Of a DNA stretch of 64,000 nucleotides, positions 8,813 to 16,970 are shown in pieces; within the stretch, counting starts at the first letter, position 1; each line of letters begins with the position of its first letter. This DNA is from SB11 sp943370295. Its GTDB lineage: Bacteria; Bacteroidota; Bacteroidia; UBA8524. Below the pieces are notes generated by a model. The model saw nothing but the letters and a program-made list of their open reading frames with translations. It was not told the DNA's origin and did no database searches. A program made the translations under genes and the position numbers. The DNA is taken from assembly GCA_943370295.1 (NCBI GenBank), contig CALRQL020000018.1, positions 1-64,000 of the forward strand. The letters are read 5' to 3'.

Positions 8813-10541
8813 TACAGAAACAAACATGAGCCTTAGCCCACTACAACGGTTTTGGCGTTTGCTGCAAGTGGATAAGAAAGAGATTGGTAATGTATATGTA
8901 TACGCCCTTTTCAACGGTTTAATAAACTTATCACTGCCATTGGGAATACAAGCAATAATAGGGTTGATACAAGGTGGCGAAGTTTCAGCTGCTTGGATTG
9001 TGCTGGTGTTGTTTGTAATAGCGGGTATTGCCATTTCAGGCGGGTTGCAAATGATACAACTTAAAATTACTGAAAACCTGCAACGAAAGATATTTACAAG
9101 AGCAGCGTTTGAGTTTGCGTTCCGCATACCCAGGTTTAAGCAAGAAGCACTCTACAAGTATTACGCACCTGAGCTGGTAAACCGTTTTTTTGATACATTA
9201 TCCATACAAAAAGGGCTATCTAAAATCCTTATGGATTTTTCCATGGCATCATTGCAAGTAATTTTCGGTCTTATACTACTATCATTGTACCATCCCCTAT
9301 TTATAATGTTTGGCCTGTTGTTAGTGTTGTTGGTGTACCTGATATTTCGTTTTACTTCAAAACGAGGGTTAATGGCAAGTATTGAAGAGTCGAAATACAA
9401 ATATGAAGTAGCCTATTGGTTAGAAGAGTTAGCCCGTACAATGAATACCTTTAAGCTGGCCGGTAAAACAGATTTGCCGTTAGAAAAAACCAATAATAGC
9501 GTATCAAAATACCTCGATTCAAGAAAAAAACACTTTAAGGTATTGTATGCACAATATGGTTTTTTGGTAGCCTTTAAGGTTATTGTTGCCGCAGGATTAT
9601 TACTTGCGGGGGGTATACTTGTATTTAGGCAACAAATGAATATTGGCCAGTTTGTGGCGGCAGAGATTGTGATACTAATGGTAATATCATCGGTTGAGAA
9701 GCTCATTTTGAGTATTGAATCAGTATATGATATGCTGACATCATTAGAAAAATTGGGCAATGTAACTGATTTGCCGCTTGAAGAACAAGGGGGGTTAAAG
9801 TTAGAATCACTTTGTAAAGAGGAGCAACTTGAGGTAGAGCTGGACGGTATAGAATATACCTACCCCAACCTTGAAAACCCCACAATTAGTGACGTTTCTT
9901 TAAAAGTAAAACAAGGCGAAAAGATATTTATAACCGGCGATAGCGGTTCAGGTAAATCAACCTTAATGCAGATTATGGCAGGGTTGTACCCGCCACAAAA
10001 AGGAAATATCAGTTATAACAGCATACCAGCAAAAAACATTCAAAGCGAATCCATACGAACCATTATCAGCAACCTAATGTCTCAAGAAGTTTTGTTTAAT
10101 GGCACCATTGCTGAAAACATCAGTATGGGCAAAATAAACGTTGGGCACGAGGATATTAGGTGGGCGTTAGAAAAAGTTGGGTTAAGTGATTTTGTTAAAA
10201 ATTTATCAAACGGTTACGATACAATGCTTTTTCCTGAAGGAAGGCGATTACCACGCAGCGTAGTACAAAAAATATTAGTAGCCCGCAGCATTGCAAGCAA
10301 ACCCCGCATACTAATGATTGAAGATATGTTAGATGCTGTTTCGGCAAAAGATAAAAAACAGCTAATGGCTTTTTTAACATCAAAAGAAGTTCCTTGGGGT
10401 ATAGTAATCACCTCGCAAGATATACAGTGGGCATCTTATTGTGATAAAACAGTAATTCTTGATAAAGGTAAAATTGCTTTTGAAGGAACGTATGAACAAG
10501 TAACAAAAAACCAATGGTTTAAGGAGGCACAAAATGCTTAA
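8805..10541 (+). CDS. ABC exporter (membrane plus ATPase) with non-standard ATPase motifs
   Basis: 578 residues: six-helix transmembrane domain (about 25-320) then a nucleotide-binding domain (about 335-575). Walker A is intact (GDSGSGKST, 378-386) and the Q-loop Q427 is present. Other motifs deviate: LPRSV (482-486) replaces LSGGQ; the Walker B end reads MIED (E506-D507) rather than the usual D-E; and the H-loop position appears to be Q538 (ITSQD). No N-terminal peptidase domain. It overlaps the TetR gene and the HlyD gene by 8 bp each. With HlyD and TolC it forms a type I secretion or efflux set across both membranes. The substrate is unknown. ATP may be bound but hydrolysed slowly; that is inference. 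Confidence 0.9.
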   Translation: MNSTETNMSLSPLQRFWRLLQVDKKEIGNVYVYALFNGLINLSLPLGIQAIIGLIQGGEVSAAWIVLVLFVIAGIAISGGLQMIQLKITENLQRKIFTRAAFEFAFRIPRFKQEALYKYYAPELVNRFFDTLSIQKGLSKILMDFSMASLQVIFGLILLSLYHPLFIMFGLLLVLLVYLIFRFTSKRGLMASIEESKYKYEVAYWLEELARTMNTFKLAGKTDLPLEKTNNSVSKYLDSRKKHFKVLYAQYGFLVAFKVIVAAGLLLAGGILVFRQQMNIGQFVAAEIVILMVISSVEKLILSIESVYDMLTSLEKLGNVTDLPLEEQGGLKLESLCKEEQLEVELDGIEYTYPNLENPTISDVSLKVKQGEKIFITGDSGSGKSTLMQIMAGLYPPQKGNISYNSIPAKNIQSESIRTIISNLMSQEVLFNGTIAENISMGKINVGHEDIRWALEKVGLSDFVKNLSNGYDTMLFPEGRRLPRSVVQKILVARSIASKPRILMIEDMLDAVSAKDKKQLMAFLTSKEVPWGIVITSQDIQWASYCDKTVILDKGKIAFEGTYEQVTKNQWFKEAQNA

Positions 10542-11886
10542 TATTTCAGAAAATACAATCAAAGACTCCGTTAATACTGATAGGTATAGTGCTTTTTCAA
10601 AACTGTCACATCCCCAAAAAGATGTTTTACTACGGGTAATACTCATTACTTTATTTGTGAGTATTTTGGTAATGTTTATACCTTGGACCCAGAACATACG
10701 GGCTAAAGGTTTTGTTACAGCATTGCAGCCTGAACAAAGGCCGCAAACCATACACTCAATAATACCGGGTAGGATTGAGCGTTGGTTTGTTAATGAAGGG
10801 GATTACGTGAAAAAGGGCGATACGATCATTTTTATTTCGGAGGTAAAAGAAGAGTATTTAGATCCCGAATTATTGCAGCGAACTGAACAACAGGTAAAAG
10901 CCAAAGAACTTACGGCAAGCTCTTACATGGAAAAAGTGAAGGCGTTGGATAATCAGGTGGATGCTCTTATCAGTAACAAAAAACTAAAGTTTCAACAGGC
11001 ACAAAACAAACTTAAGCAGGGCTTGCTAAAGGTGCAGAGCGATAGCATTGCTTTTCATGCCGCAGAAGTAGATTATACTATTGCACTACGACAATTAGAG
11101 CGTACAGAGGGGTTATACAAAGACGGGATCAAATCGTTGACTGAAGTGGAACAAAAGCGCATAAAAGTGCAAGAAACTTTATCTAAGAAAATTGGGGCTG
11201 AGAACCGCTTGTTAACCAGTCAGAACGAAGTACTGAACGCCGAAATGGAGATAGGGTCTATTGAAGCAGAGTACAACGATAAGATTGCAAAAGCACGCTC
11301 AGAGAAGTTTTCAGCACTTTCAAACATGTACGATGCCGAAGCCGTTGTAACCAAATTGCAAAACCAATACATGAACTACTCCATACGCAGTGGTATGTAT
11401 TACATCACTTCTCCGCAAAACGGCTACGTAACCAAAGCCATAAAATCGGGTATTGGTGAAACCGTTAAAGAAGGGGCAGAAATAGTTAGCATTATGCCTT
11501 CTAGTTACCAATTGGCGGTAAGCATGTACGTTGAACCTATTGATTTACCGCTTGTAAATAAAGGGCAGTTGGTGCGCATACAGTTTGACGGTTGGCCAGC
11601 GATAGTGTTTAGCGGTTGGCCTAACGCCTCATTCGGCACATTTGCAGGCAAAGTGGTAGCCGTTGATAATTTTATCAGTGATAATGGCAAGTACAGGGTA
11701 TTAGTTGCGCCCGATGAAAGCGACCACAAATGGCCTGATGCAGTGCGGGTAGGGGCAGGGGCAAATACCATAACATTGTTGAAAGATGTACCTATTTGGT
11801 ATGAATTGTGGCGACAGCTTAACGGATTTCCGCCTAATTATTATAAGCACACTGAAAAACAACCAAACAGTGAGGGGGTAAAATGA
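10534..11886 (+). CDS. HlyD-family periplasmic adaptor of the exporter
   Basis: 450 residues. One N-terminal membrane helix (about 30-55, LLRVILITLFVSILVMFIPW), a lipoyl/barrel-sandwich half (RPQTIHSIIPGRIERWFVNE), a long coiled-coil hairpin (about 110-285), the second lipoyl half (YYITSPQNGYVTKAIKSG) and a beta-barrel domain. By family knowledge it bridges the inner-membrane ABC protein to the outer-membrane channel. It overlaps the ABC gene by 8 bp and the TolC gene by 4 bp, so translation is coupled. Confidence 0.92.
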   Translation: MLNISENTIKDSVNTDRYSAFSKLSHPQKDVLLRVILITLFVSILVMFIPWTQNIRAKGFVTALQPEQRPQTIHSIIPGRIERWFVNEGDYVKKGDTIIFISEVKEEYLDPELLQRTEQQVKAKELTASSYMEKVKALDNQVDALISNKKLKFQQAQNKLKQGLLKVQSDSIAFHAAEVDYTIALRQLERTEGLYKDGIKSLTEVEQKRIKVQETLSKKIGAENRLLTSQNEVLNAEMEIGSIEAEYNDKIAKARSEKFSALSNMYDAEAVVTKLQNQYMNYSIRSGMYYITSPQNGYVTKAIKSGIGETVKEGAEIVSIMPSSYQLAVSMYVEPIDLPLVNKGQLVRIQFDGWPAIVFSGWPNASFGTFAGKVVAVDNFISDNGKYRVLVAPDESDHKWPDAVRVGAGANTITLLKDVPIWYELWRQLNGFPPNYYKHTEKQPNSEGVK

Positions 11887-13274
11887 AAAAAGTAATTCTT
11901 CTTCTTTTCATACTAAAGGTATGCTTTCAGTCTGTATCAGCCCAAAAGGCTGAGGGTGAACTTACCTATGAGGCGTTTTTAGGATATGTAAAGCAATACC
12001 ATCCTATAACAGTACAAGCCGGCACTGTAGCTAAAATTGGTAAATTAGAGATACTGAAAGCAAGAGGTAGTTTTGATCCACTTGCAACCTCAGAAATAAA
12101 ACAGAAATATTTTGACGGTACTACGTATTATGATTTAAACCAACACCAATTGAAAGTACCAACATGGTTTGGAATGGAGGGTAGAGTTGGTCTTGAAGAT
12201 AATTCGGGTGATTTTTTGAACCCTGAAAACAACTCAAAATCGGGGTTGTGGTATGCCGGTATAAGTTTTCCCTTAGCACAAGGATTAGTGATTGATAGGC
12301 GGCGAGCCATGCTTAAGCAAGCAAAAGAATTCCGCTTAATGTCTGAAGCCGAACAGCAATTACTAATAAACGATTTATTGCTGGAGGCATCTTATGCCTA
12401 TTGGAAATGGTATGTAGCCTACCGGGAGATTGGTATTTATGAAGAAGGGCTTAAACTTGCCGATGAAAGACTTGAAGCAACCCGTAAATGGGCCATTGCT
12501 GGCGATAGGCCGATAATTGATACATTAGAAGCCAATATACAAATGCAAAACAGGTTTATCAGCTATACACAGGCACAGCTTAATTTTGCAACAACCTCAC
12601 TTGAACTTTCAACGTTTTTGTGGTGGGAAAACAGCACCCCGCTCGAGTTGGCAGAAACCGCATTACCCCAGCAACAAATACCTGATATTAATAATTTGCT
12701 ATCGGCTATGGGGGTGGGTATTGATAGCCTAAACGCAAACCATCCGCTAATTATACAGCAGCAAAAACAGCGCGCTATACTTGCTGTTGAAAGGCAACTA
12801 AAGGCAGAGATGTTGAAGCCGCAATTAAACATTAACTATACGCCGCTTTCAAACGCTGTTGGCGATAACCCGCTGGCACAATACTCTATTAATAACTACA
12901 CATGGGGGTTAAATTTCAGCTTTCCTGTATTTTTAAGAAAAGAAAGGGCAGAACTGCAACAAACTAAGCTTAAAATTACCGCCATTGAACAAAAAACAGC
13001 TCAAAAATCATACGAGTTGCTAAACAAAGCAAAAGTATCACTGGCAGAGGTAGAGAATTTTCAAAGACAGATTGGATTATATACCACCAACGTTGAAAGT
13101 TACCGACAGCTATTAAATGCCGAGCTTCAAAAGCTATCGATAGGGGAAAGCTCACTATTTTTAGTAAACCAACGAGAACAAAGTTATCTTGATGCACAAA
13201 TGAAACTTGCAGAACTTGTTGCAAAACAACAACAGGCATTGGCAGGCTATAAATGGGCAGTTGCCAAGTGGTAA
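11883..13274 (+). CDS. TolC-family outer-membrane efflux protein
   Basis: 463 residues with a Sec signal peptide (MKKVILLLFILKVCFQSVSA, cleavage near 20). The rest has the TolC pattern of long helices and paired beta segments (ISFPLAQGLVIDRRRAMLKQ; WGLNFSFPVFLRKERAELQQ). It starts inside the stop region of the HlyD gene (ATGA overlap) and ends the operon; a strong hairpin at 13305-13337 follows. It should give the exporter its channel through the outer membrane. Confidence 0.92.
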   Translation: MKKVILLLFILKVCFQSVSAQKAEGELTYEAFLGYVKQYHPITVQAGTVAKIGKLEILKARGSFDPLATSEIKQKYFDGTTYYDLNQHQLKVPTWFGMEGRVGLEDNSGDFLNPENNSKSGLWYAGISFPLAQGLVIDRRRAMLKQAKEFRLMSEAEQQLLINDLLLEASYAYWKWYVAYREIGIYEEGLKLADERLEATRKWAIAGDRPIIDTLEANIQMQNRFISYTQAQLNFATTSLELSTFLWWENSTPLELAETALPQQQIPDINNLLSAMGVGIDSLNANHPLIIQQQKQRAILAVERQLKAEMLKPQLNINYTPLSNAVGDNPLAQYSINNYTWGLNFSFPVFLRKERAELQQTKLKITAIEQKTAQKSYELLNKAKVSLAEVENFQRQIGLYTTNVESYRQLLNAELQKLSIGESSLFLVNQREQSYLDAQMKLAELVAKQQQALAGYKWAVAKW

Positions 13275-13304
13275 GGAAAAACCCGCCATTATCGTTATTT
13301 CTTT

Positions 13305-13337
13305 AAAAAGCCATTGGCCGTTAGCCATTGGCTTTTT
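13305..13337 (+). terminator. Rho-independent terminator of the exporter operon
   Basis: Stem AAAAAGCCA/TGGCTTTTT (9 bp), a T-T mismatch, then TGGC/GCCA with loop CGTTA, ending in a T run. Placed 30 bp after the TolC stop. Confidence 0.8.
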
Positions 13338-13339
13338 GC

Positions 13340-13774
13340 TTTATGGCTTTTTACTAATTAATCAAGGGATTATAGCCTAACAATCGGTTCTTCAAACTCT
13401 TAGTTAAGTTTTCGCATTAGTTTAGTGGTGCTGCGGAAAAGTAAAAAAGAGTCCGGTATTTGATAAAATCCATAATAAATTAAGGATTTAGCCTCCGCTT
13501 ATTTCGCAATCTTCTAACGTCTTTAAAATTACTTTTAAAAATCCCTCAAGGGTAAAAAAGCCTGATTTTGAAGGGCGGTTGAGCCATAATGAAAATAGTG
13601 TTAATTTTTTCAAATAGTAACCGGACTCGCTACAAAAGTAACACTATTTATCGACTTACAGTGGGTTTAGCTAATCCGCTAACTCTAAAGTAAACAGTGG
13701 GCAATTTGTTTTAGTCTCTTTGCAATTAAGCTTATGACTATCTGCTAGAAAACGCCAAACCGATATTTCTAAGA
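13340..13774. other. Intergenic region without recognised gene
   Basis: About 435 bp between the exporter terminator and the convergent EF-Tu-domain gene. No ORF of meaningful length, no tRNA-like or repeat structure was recognised. It may hold decayed sequence. Confidence 0.6.
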
Positions 13775-14425
13775 TCAAGGGTGTATTAACTTGTTGTTTA
13801 TAATATGTTTAATTTGACCTGTGCCTATGATTCTAGAGCCTTCTCTAAATTCAAAATTCATTTTTTCTTTGAGTTTTCCTGCAAATAAATCAACGGATAA
13901 GATTCTTATTTCAGCCTCAACTGTGTCACCGGGATAAACAATTTCTCTGTCTATGAAAACTTGTTGCCCCGAAGTCTGCATTTCAGAAAAGGGAAATTTT
14001 ATTTGTGGCCTATAGCCGGAAAAAGCGGGTGTATGTCGTCCGCTTTGTTCAGTACTAAAGTATGTCAAGGATGCAATGAAGTCGGCATCACCTTTATCGA
14101 TCTGAAACTTATTATTATGAAAATATTGATAGGCAGCAGCTTCAATTTCTCCGCCTGTCAATTCGTTATTTTCTTCGTCAAAAAGTTTATATACTGTTTG
14201 CTTATCACCTATAGATGCTTCTCCGTCAAGTCCTAACAATATGGTATATAATGAGTCCCGCAAAATTCCCCCTAAAATTTGTCTTAATCTTTCTGTTTGC
14301 TTGCTATCAAGATTAAGAGATTTAATTAGTGTTGAAACCTCTGTATTACTGTTTTCGTCAAAACTGGTTTCAATCAGTGTTTGACGTTCTAAATAGAATC
14401 CTTTTACAAATTCGTCAACCGTCAT
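13775..14425 (-). CDS. Protein with a stand-alone EF-Tu domain III
   Basis: 216 residues. Residues about 114-210 match domain III of elongation factor Tu: SGRHTPAFSGYRPQIKF (EF-Tu GGRHTPFFKGYRPQFYF), YPGDTVEAEI, and FREGSRIIGTGQI (EF-Tu AIREGGRTVGAG). There is no GTPase domain and no G1-G5 motif. The N-terminal 110 residues are helical and then contain LLGLDGEASIGDKQTVYKLF, which I cannot assign. No signal peptide, so cytoplasmic. In EF-Tu this domain contacts tRNA and EF-Ts; what it does alone is unknown. It stands apart from its neighbours on the minus strand; no operon partner is evident. Confidence 0.82.
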   Translation of the reverse strand: MTVDEFVKGFYLERQTLIETSFDENSNTEVSTLIKSLNLDSKQTERLRQILGGILRDSLYTILLGLDGEASIGDKQTVYKLFDEENNELTGGEIEAAAYQYFHNNKFQIDKGDADFIASLTYFSTEQSGRHTPAFSGYRPQIKFPFSEMQTSGQQVFIDREIVYPGDTVEAEIRILSVDLFAGKLKEKMNFEFREGSRIIGTGQIKHIINNKLIHP

Positions 14426-14563
14426 ATTATTCTATGTGTTTACTTGAAGCCTTAGAGATGACTGTGCCCAAGTCCGCGCCTACTGAGATTATATCTTCCT
14501 AAATATAAACCATCTATTGCTCAGTGAAAAGAGTAGTAATTTGTTGCCGGTATATTTATAATA

Positions 14564-14599
14564 TTGGCAGGCCATTACTATCAAATTCCGGCCTGCCAA
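14564..14599 (-). terminator. Hairpin after the copper island
   Basis: A perfect 10-bp stem TTGGCAGGCC/GGCCTGCCAA with a 16-nt loop lies 14 bp beyond the DUF3347 stop. The U run on the minus strand is weak, so termination may be inefficient. Confidence 0.55.
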
Positions 14600-14612
14600 C
14601 ACCTCTATGCGA

Positions 14613-15176
14613 TTACTTAATCACTTCACTAACTTCACCGCATTCAAGCATTTTAACGCCAAAATAGGGGTTACGTATTTGGTCAGACTCGCTCAACCAA
14701 TAACCGCCTTTGTCTTCATTCGCCATTGGGCAATATGAGTAATACACCGTCTGGCCGGCTCCAAAAGCCTTTACCAAAGCATACATATTGGCAGTTAAAG
14801 GGTCAAGGTGCAATCGCTGGTGCGATAAATCGGCAGAGCCTGCAATGTGCTCAGTATTATTAATTATTTTGGCGTAGTACTGGTTATACACCTTGTTTTG
14901 TTCAGGGGTAAGTGTGGTAGAGTCAAAAGCTTTGAACACATCGCGCAGCGCTGCTGCACTTTTTCTTGAGTCAACGGCTTGGTCATCAACCATTGCATTT
15001 TTCATCTGCATATAATGCCCAAAAGCATTTTTCATCAGCTCAGCAGTTTGTGGAGCAACATCGCCAAAAGCGTGTTGGGTTTCAAGTGTTTTTGTTTCTG
15101 CTTTAGGCGCTTTTTTCTGGCAGGCGGCCAACACTAAAAGGCCCAGCAATATCGAAACTATCAGTATTTTTTTCAT
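14613..15176 (-). CDS. DUF3347-type lipoprotein, copper-associated
   Basis: 187 residues. Lipoprotein signal peptide with lipobox LAAC (lipidated Cys19). A helical domain (about 45-135) fits DUF3347. The tail holds YYSYCPMANEDKGGYWLS, with C, M and acidic residues, typical of proteins found with heavy-metal efflux or CusB-like systems. It is the last gene of the minus-strand copper island. Probably a periplasmic-facing lipoprotein that binds or hands over copper; that role is inferred from motif and context. Confidence 0.8.
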   Translation of the reverse strand: MKKILIVSILLGLLVLAACQKKAPKAETKTLETQHAFGDVAPQTAELMKNAFGHYMQMKNAMVDDQAVDSRKSAAALRDVFKAFDSTTLTPEQNKVYNQYYAKIINNTEHIAGSADLSHQRLHLDPLTANMYALVKAFGAGQTVYYSYCPMANEDKGGYWLSESDQIRNPYFGVKMLECGEVSEVIK

Positions 15177-15285
15177 AACGTTTATTAATTGTTAGATGTA
15201 CATGGATCTACGAATTAAAGTTAATACAAACATACGGTATAAAATAGGCACAAGGCTTTATTAGTGCCTTGTGCCTTCTAAAACC

Positions 15286-15495
15286 TCATTTTTCCTCGGC
15301 AGTGAAGCCTACTGACTTTACTGCGTCTTCAATAAGTTCGGGGGTGATGTTTTCACCTGTAACCGTTAGGGTTTTTTCGGGGTTGTTAATATCAACCGAC
15401 CAATTGTTTTCGCCCACGGTATTGTTTAGTGCATTGGTAACTGTGCGCACACAGCCCATGCAATTAATGTTGGTTTTAAATTGTAGTGTTTCCAT
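15286..15495 (-). CDS. CopZ-like copper chaperone (HMA domain)
   Basis: 69 residues, a single heavy-metal-associated domain of normal length. The metal site is NCMGC (C12, C15), a variant of GMxCxxC. The predicted fold order is beta-alpha-beta-beta-alpha-beta, ending SVGFTAEEK. Cytoplasmic; family members carry Cu(I) to CopA or to a regulator. It lies 28 bp downstream of the MFS gene in the same direction, so it is probably in the copA operon. Confidence 0.9.
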   Translation of the reverse strand: METLQFKTNINCMGCVRTVTNALNNTVGENNWSVDINNPEKTLTVTGENITPELIEDAVKSVGFTAEEK

Positions 15496-15523
15496 TTTGT
15501 ATTGGTTATTTATTATTAATTAA

Positions 15524-16948
15524 TCAGGATGTTTTTGGTGTTTTTACGAATAATATCGCACATAGTGCAGCGAGTAGTGAAATAATGCCCGCCACAATAA
15601 ATGCAATTTGGAAGCTATTGTTTAGCGCGGTTGACATAGCCGTACCGTTTGAGACAAGGGTATTTGCTGTGGCGGTGGCAATAGCTACGGCAATAGCCAA
15701 CCCGATGGCTGAACCTATTTGATAGCTGGTATTTACCAAACCCGATGCAAGCCCTGTTTCTTCAGGTTTAGCCCCCGACATGGCTGCAATAGTGCCGGGT
15801 ATATAAGCCAGTGCCATCCCAATGGCAGCCAGTATTGAAGGGCCAAGTATGTGTGCTAAAAAGCTGCCGTTTTCAGGTGCGGCTGAAAACCAAAACAATG
15901 ATACTGTTAGTACCAATAAGCCCATCACAAGGTTGGATTTGAAACCTAGTTTTTGAATTAGTTTTCCGGTTACACCTACCATCAGCACCATAATTACAAG
16001 AGTCATGGGTAGTAACGCCAAGCCCGAATTAAAGGCAGATAATTTTAAGGTTTGTTGTAAATACAGATTCAAGTAGAACCATAACGGAATCCATGCAGCA
16101 GCCATCAAAGCCATAACGATATTACCTGCTGAAAGATTGAAGGCTTTGAAGATGGAAAGCGGAATTAAAGGTTGTTTCTTTTGTTTTTGCAGCTGGATGA
16201 AAGCAATAATCAAAACAAGGGCAGTAACAAGTAAACCAATGGTTTGTGCCGATGTCCAGCCGGCTTGTTCACCGGTTACAATGGCATATACCAAGGCAAT
16301 AAGTGCAGTGGTGGCTAAAAGTGCACCGGGTAAATCAACCGTGCCTTTTTGCTTAGTACCTGTTAATAGTAGTGAAGGCGCAGCTAACATTACAAGAATA
16401 CCCATGGGGATGTTGATGTAGAACACCCATTGCCATGAAACCCATTCGGTAAGCAGACCGCCCAGAAATACTCCTGCTGAACCGCCGGCAGCGGCCGATG
16501 CTCCCCAAAAACCAAAGGCTTTGGCCATTTCTTTAGGGTCGGTAAACATACTCATTACCAAAGTAAGAGCGGCAGGAGCGATAAGTGCCGAACCAAAGCC
16601 TTGCAAAGCTCTTGCGGCATTTAGTACTGATGGATTCCAAGCCAAACCGGCTAACAAGGATGATGCGGTTAGGATGGTGAAACCCGTCATAAAAATTTTG
16701 CGGGGGCCGTAAATGTCAGATAATTTACCACCAAGGAGGAGAAGGCCCCCGAACAAAATAACGTAGGCATTAAAAATCCATTGGAGCGATGAGGCGGTGT
16801 ACCCCAAGTCTTTTTGAATAGCCGGAAGAGCAACCCCTATGATAGAGGTGTCCATAATTACCATAAACTGCGCTGTGCAAAGCACTGCCAGTGCTGCCCA
16901 CCTTTTTGCATAAGGCATAGGGGTGGCTTTAACATTAGTTGTTTTCAT
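15524..16948 (-). CDS. MFS exporter, DHA2 (EmrB/QacA) family
   Basis: 474 residues with about 14 hydrophobic segments. DHA2 hallmarks: MDTSIIGVALPAIQKDLG in helix 1, GGKLSDIYGPRKIF between helices 2 and 3, and GSAGVFLGGLL (motif C region) in helix 5. Family members are proton-driven drug or metabolite exporters of the inner membrane. It sits 22 bp after copA and 28 bp before the CopZ-like gene. A copper-related substrate, for example an organic copper ligand, is possible but only inferred from the operon. Confidence 0.9.
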   Translation of the reverse strand: MKTTNVKATPMPYAKRWAALAVLCTAQFMVIMDTSIIGVALPAIQKDLGYTASSLQWIFNAYVILFGGLLLLGGKLSDIYGPRKIFMTGFTILTASSLLAGLAWNPSVLNAARALQGFGSALIAPAALTLVMSMFTDPKEMAKAFGFWGASAAAGGSAGVFLGGLLTEWVSWQWVFYINIPMGILVMLAAPSLLLTGTKQKGTVDLPGALLATTALIALVYAIVTGEQAGWTSAQTIGLLVTALVLIIAFIQLQKQKKQPLIPLSIFKAFNLSAGNIVMALMAAAWIPLWFYLNLYLQQTLKLSAFNSGLALLPMTLVIMVLMVGVTGKLIQKLGFKSNLVMGLLVLTVSLFWFSAAPENGSFLAHILGPSILAAIGMALAYIPGTIAAMSGAKPEETGLASGLVNTSYQIGSAIGLAIAVAIATATANTLVSNGTAMSTALNNSFQIAFIVAGIISLLAALCAILFVKTPKTS

Positions 16949-16970
16949 AGTTTTATATATTTTTTTGAGA

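Noticed and set aside
8805..10541. ABC gene as a pseudogene
   Set aside because: Motifs deviate, but the frame is intact, the membrane domain is normal, and coupling overlaps with the neighbours are kept.
13340..13774. Possible small RNA or degenerate insertion sequence in the gap
   Set aside because: No inverted ends, transposase remnant or convincing promoter-terminator pair could be seen.
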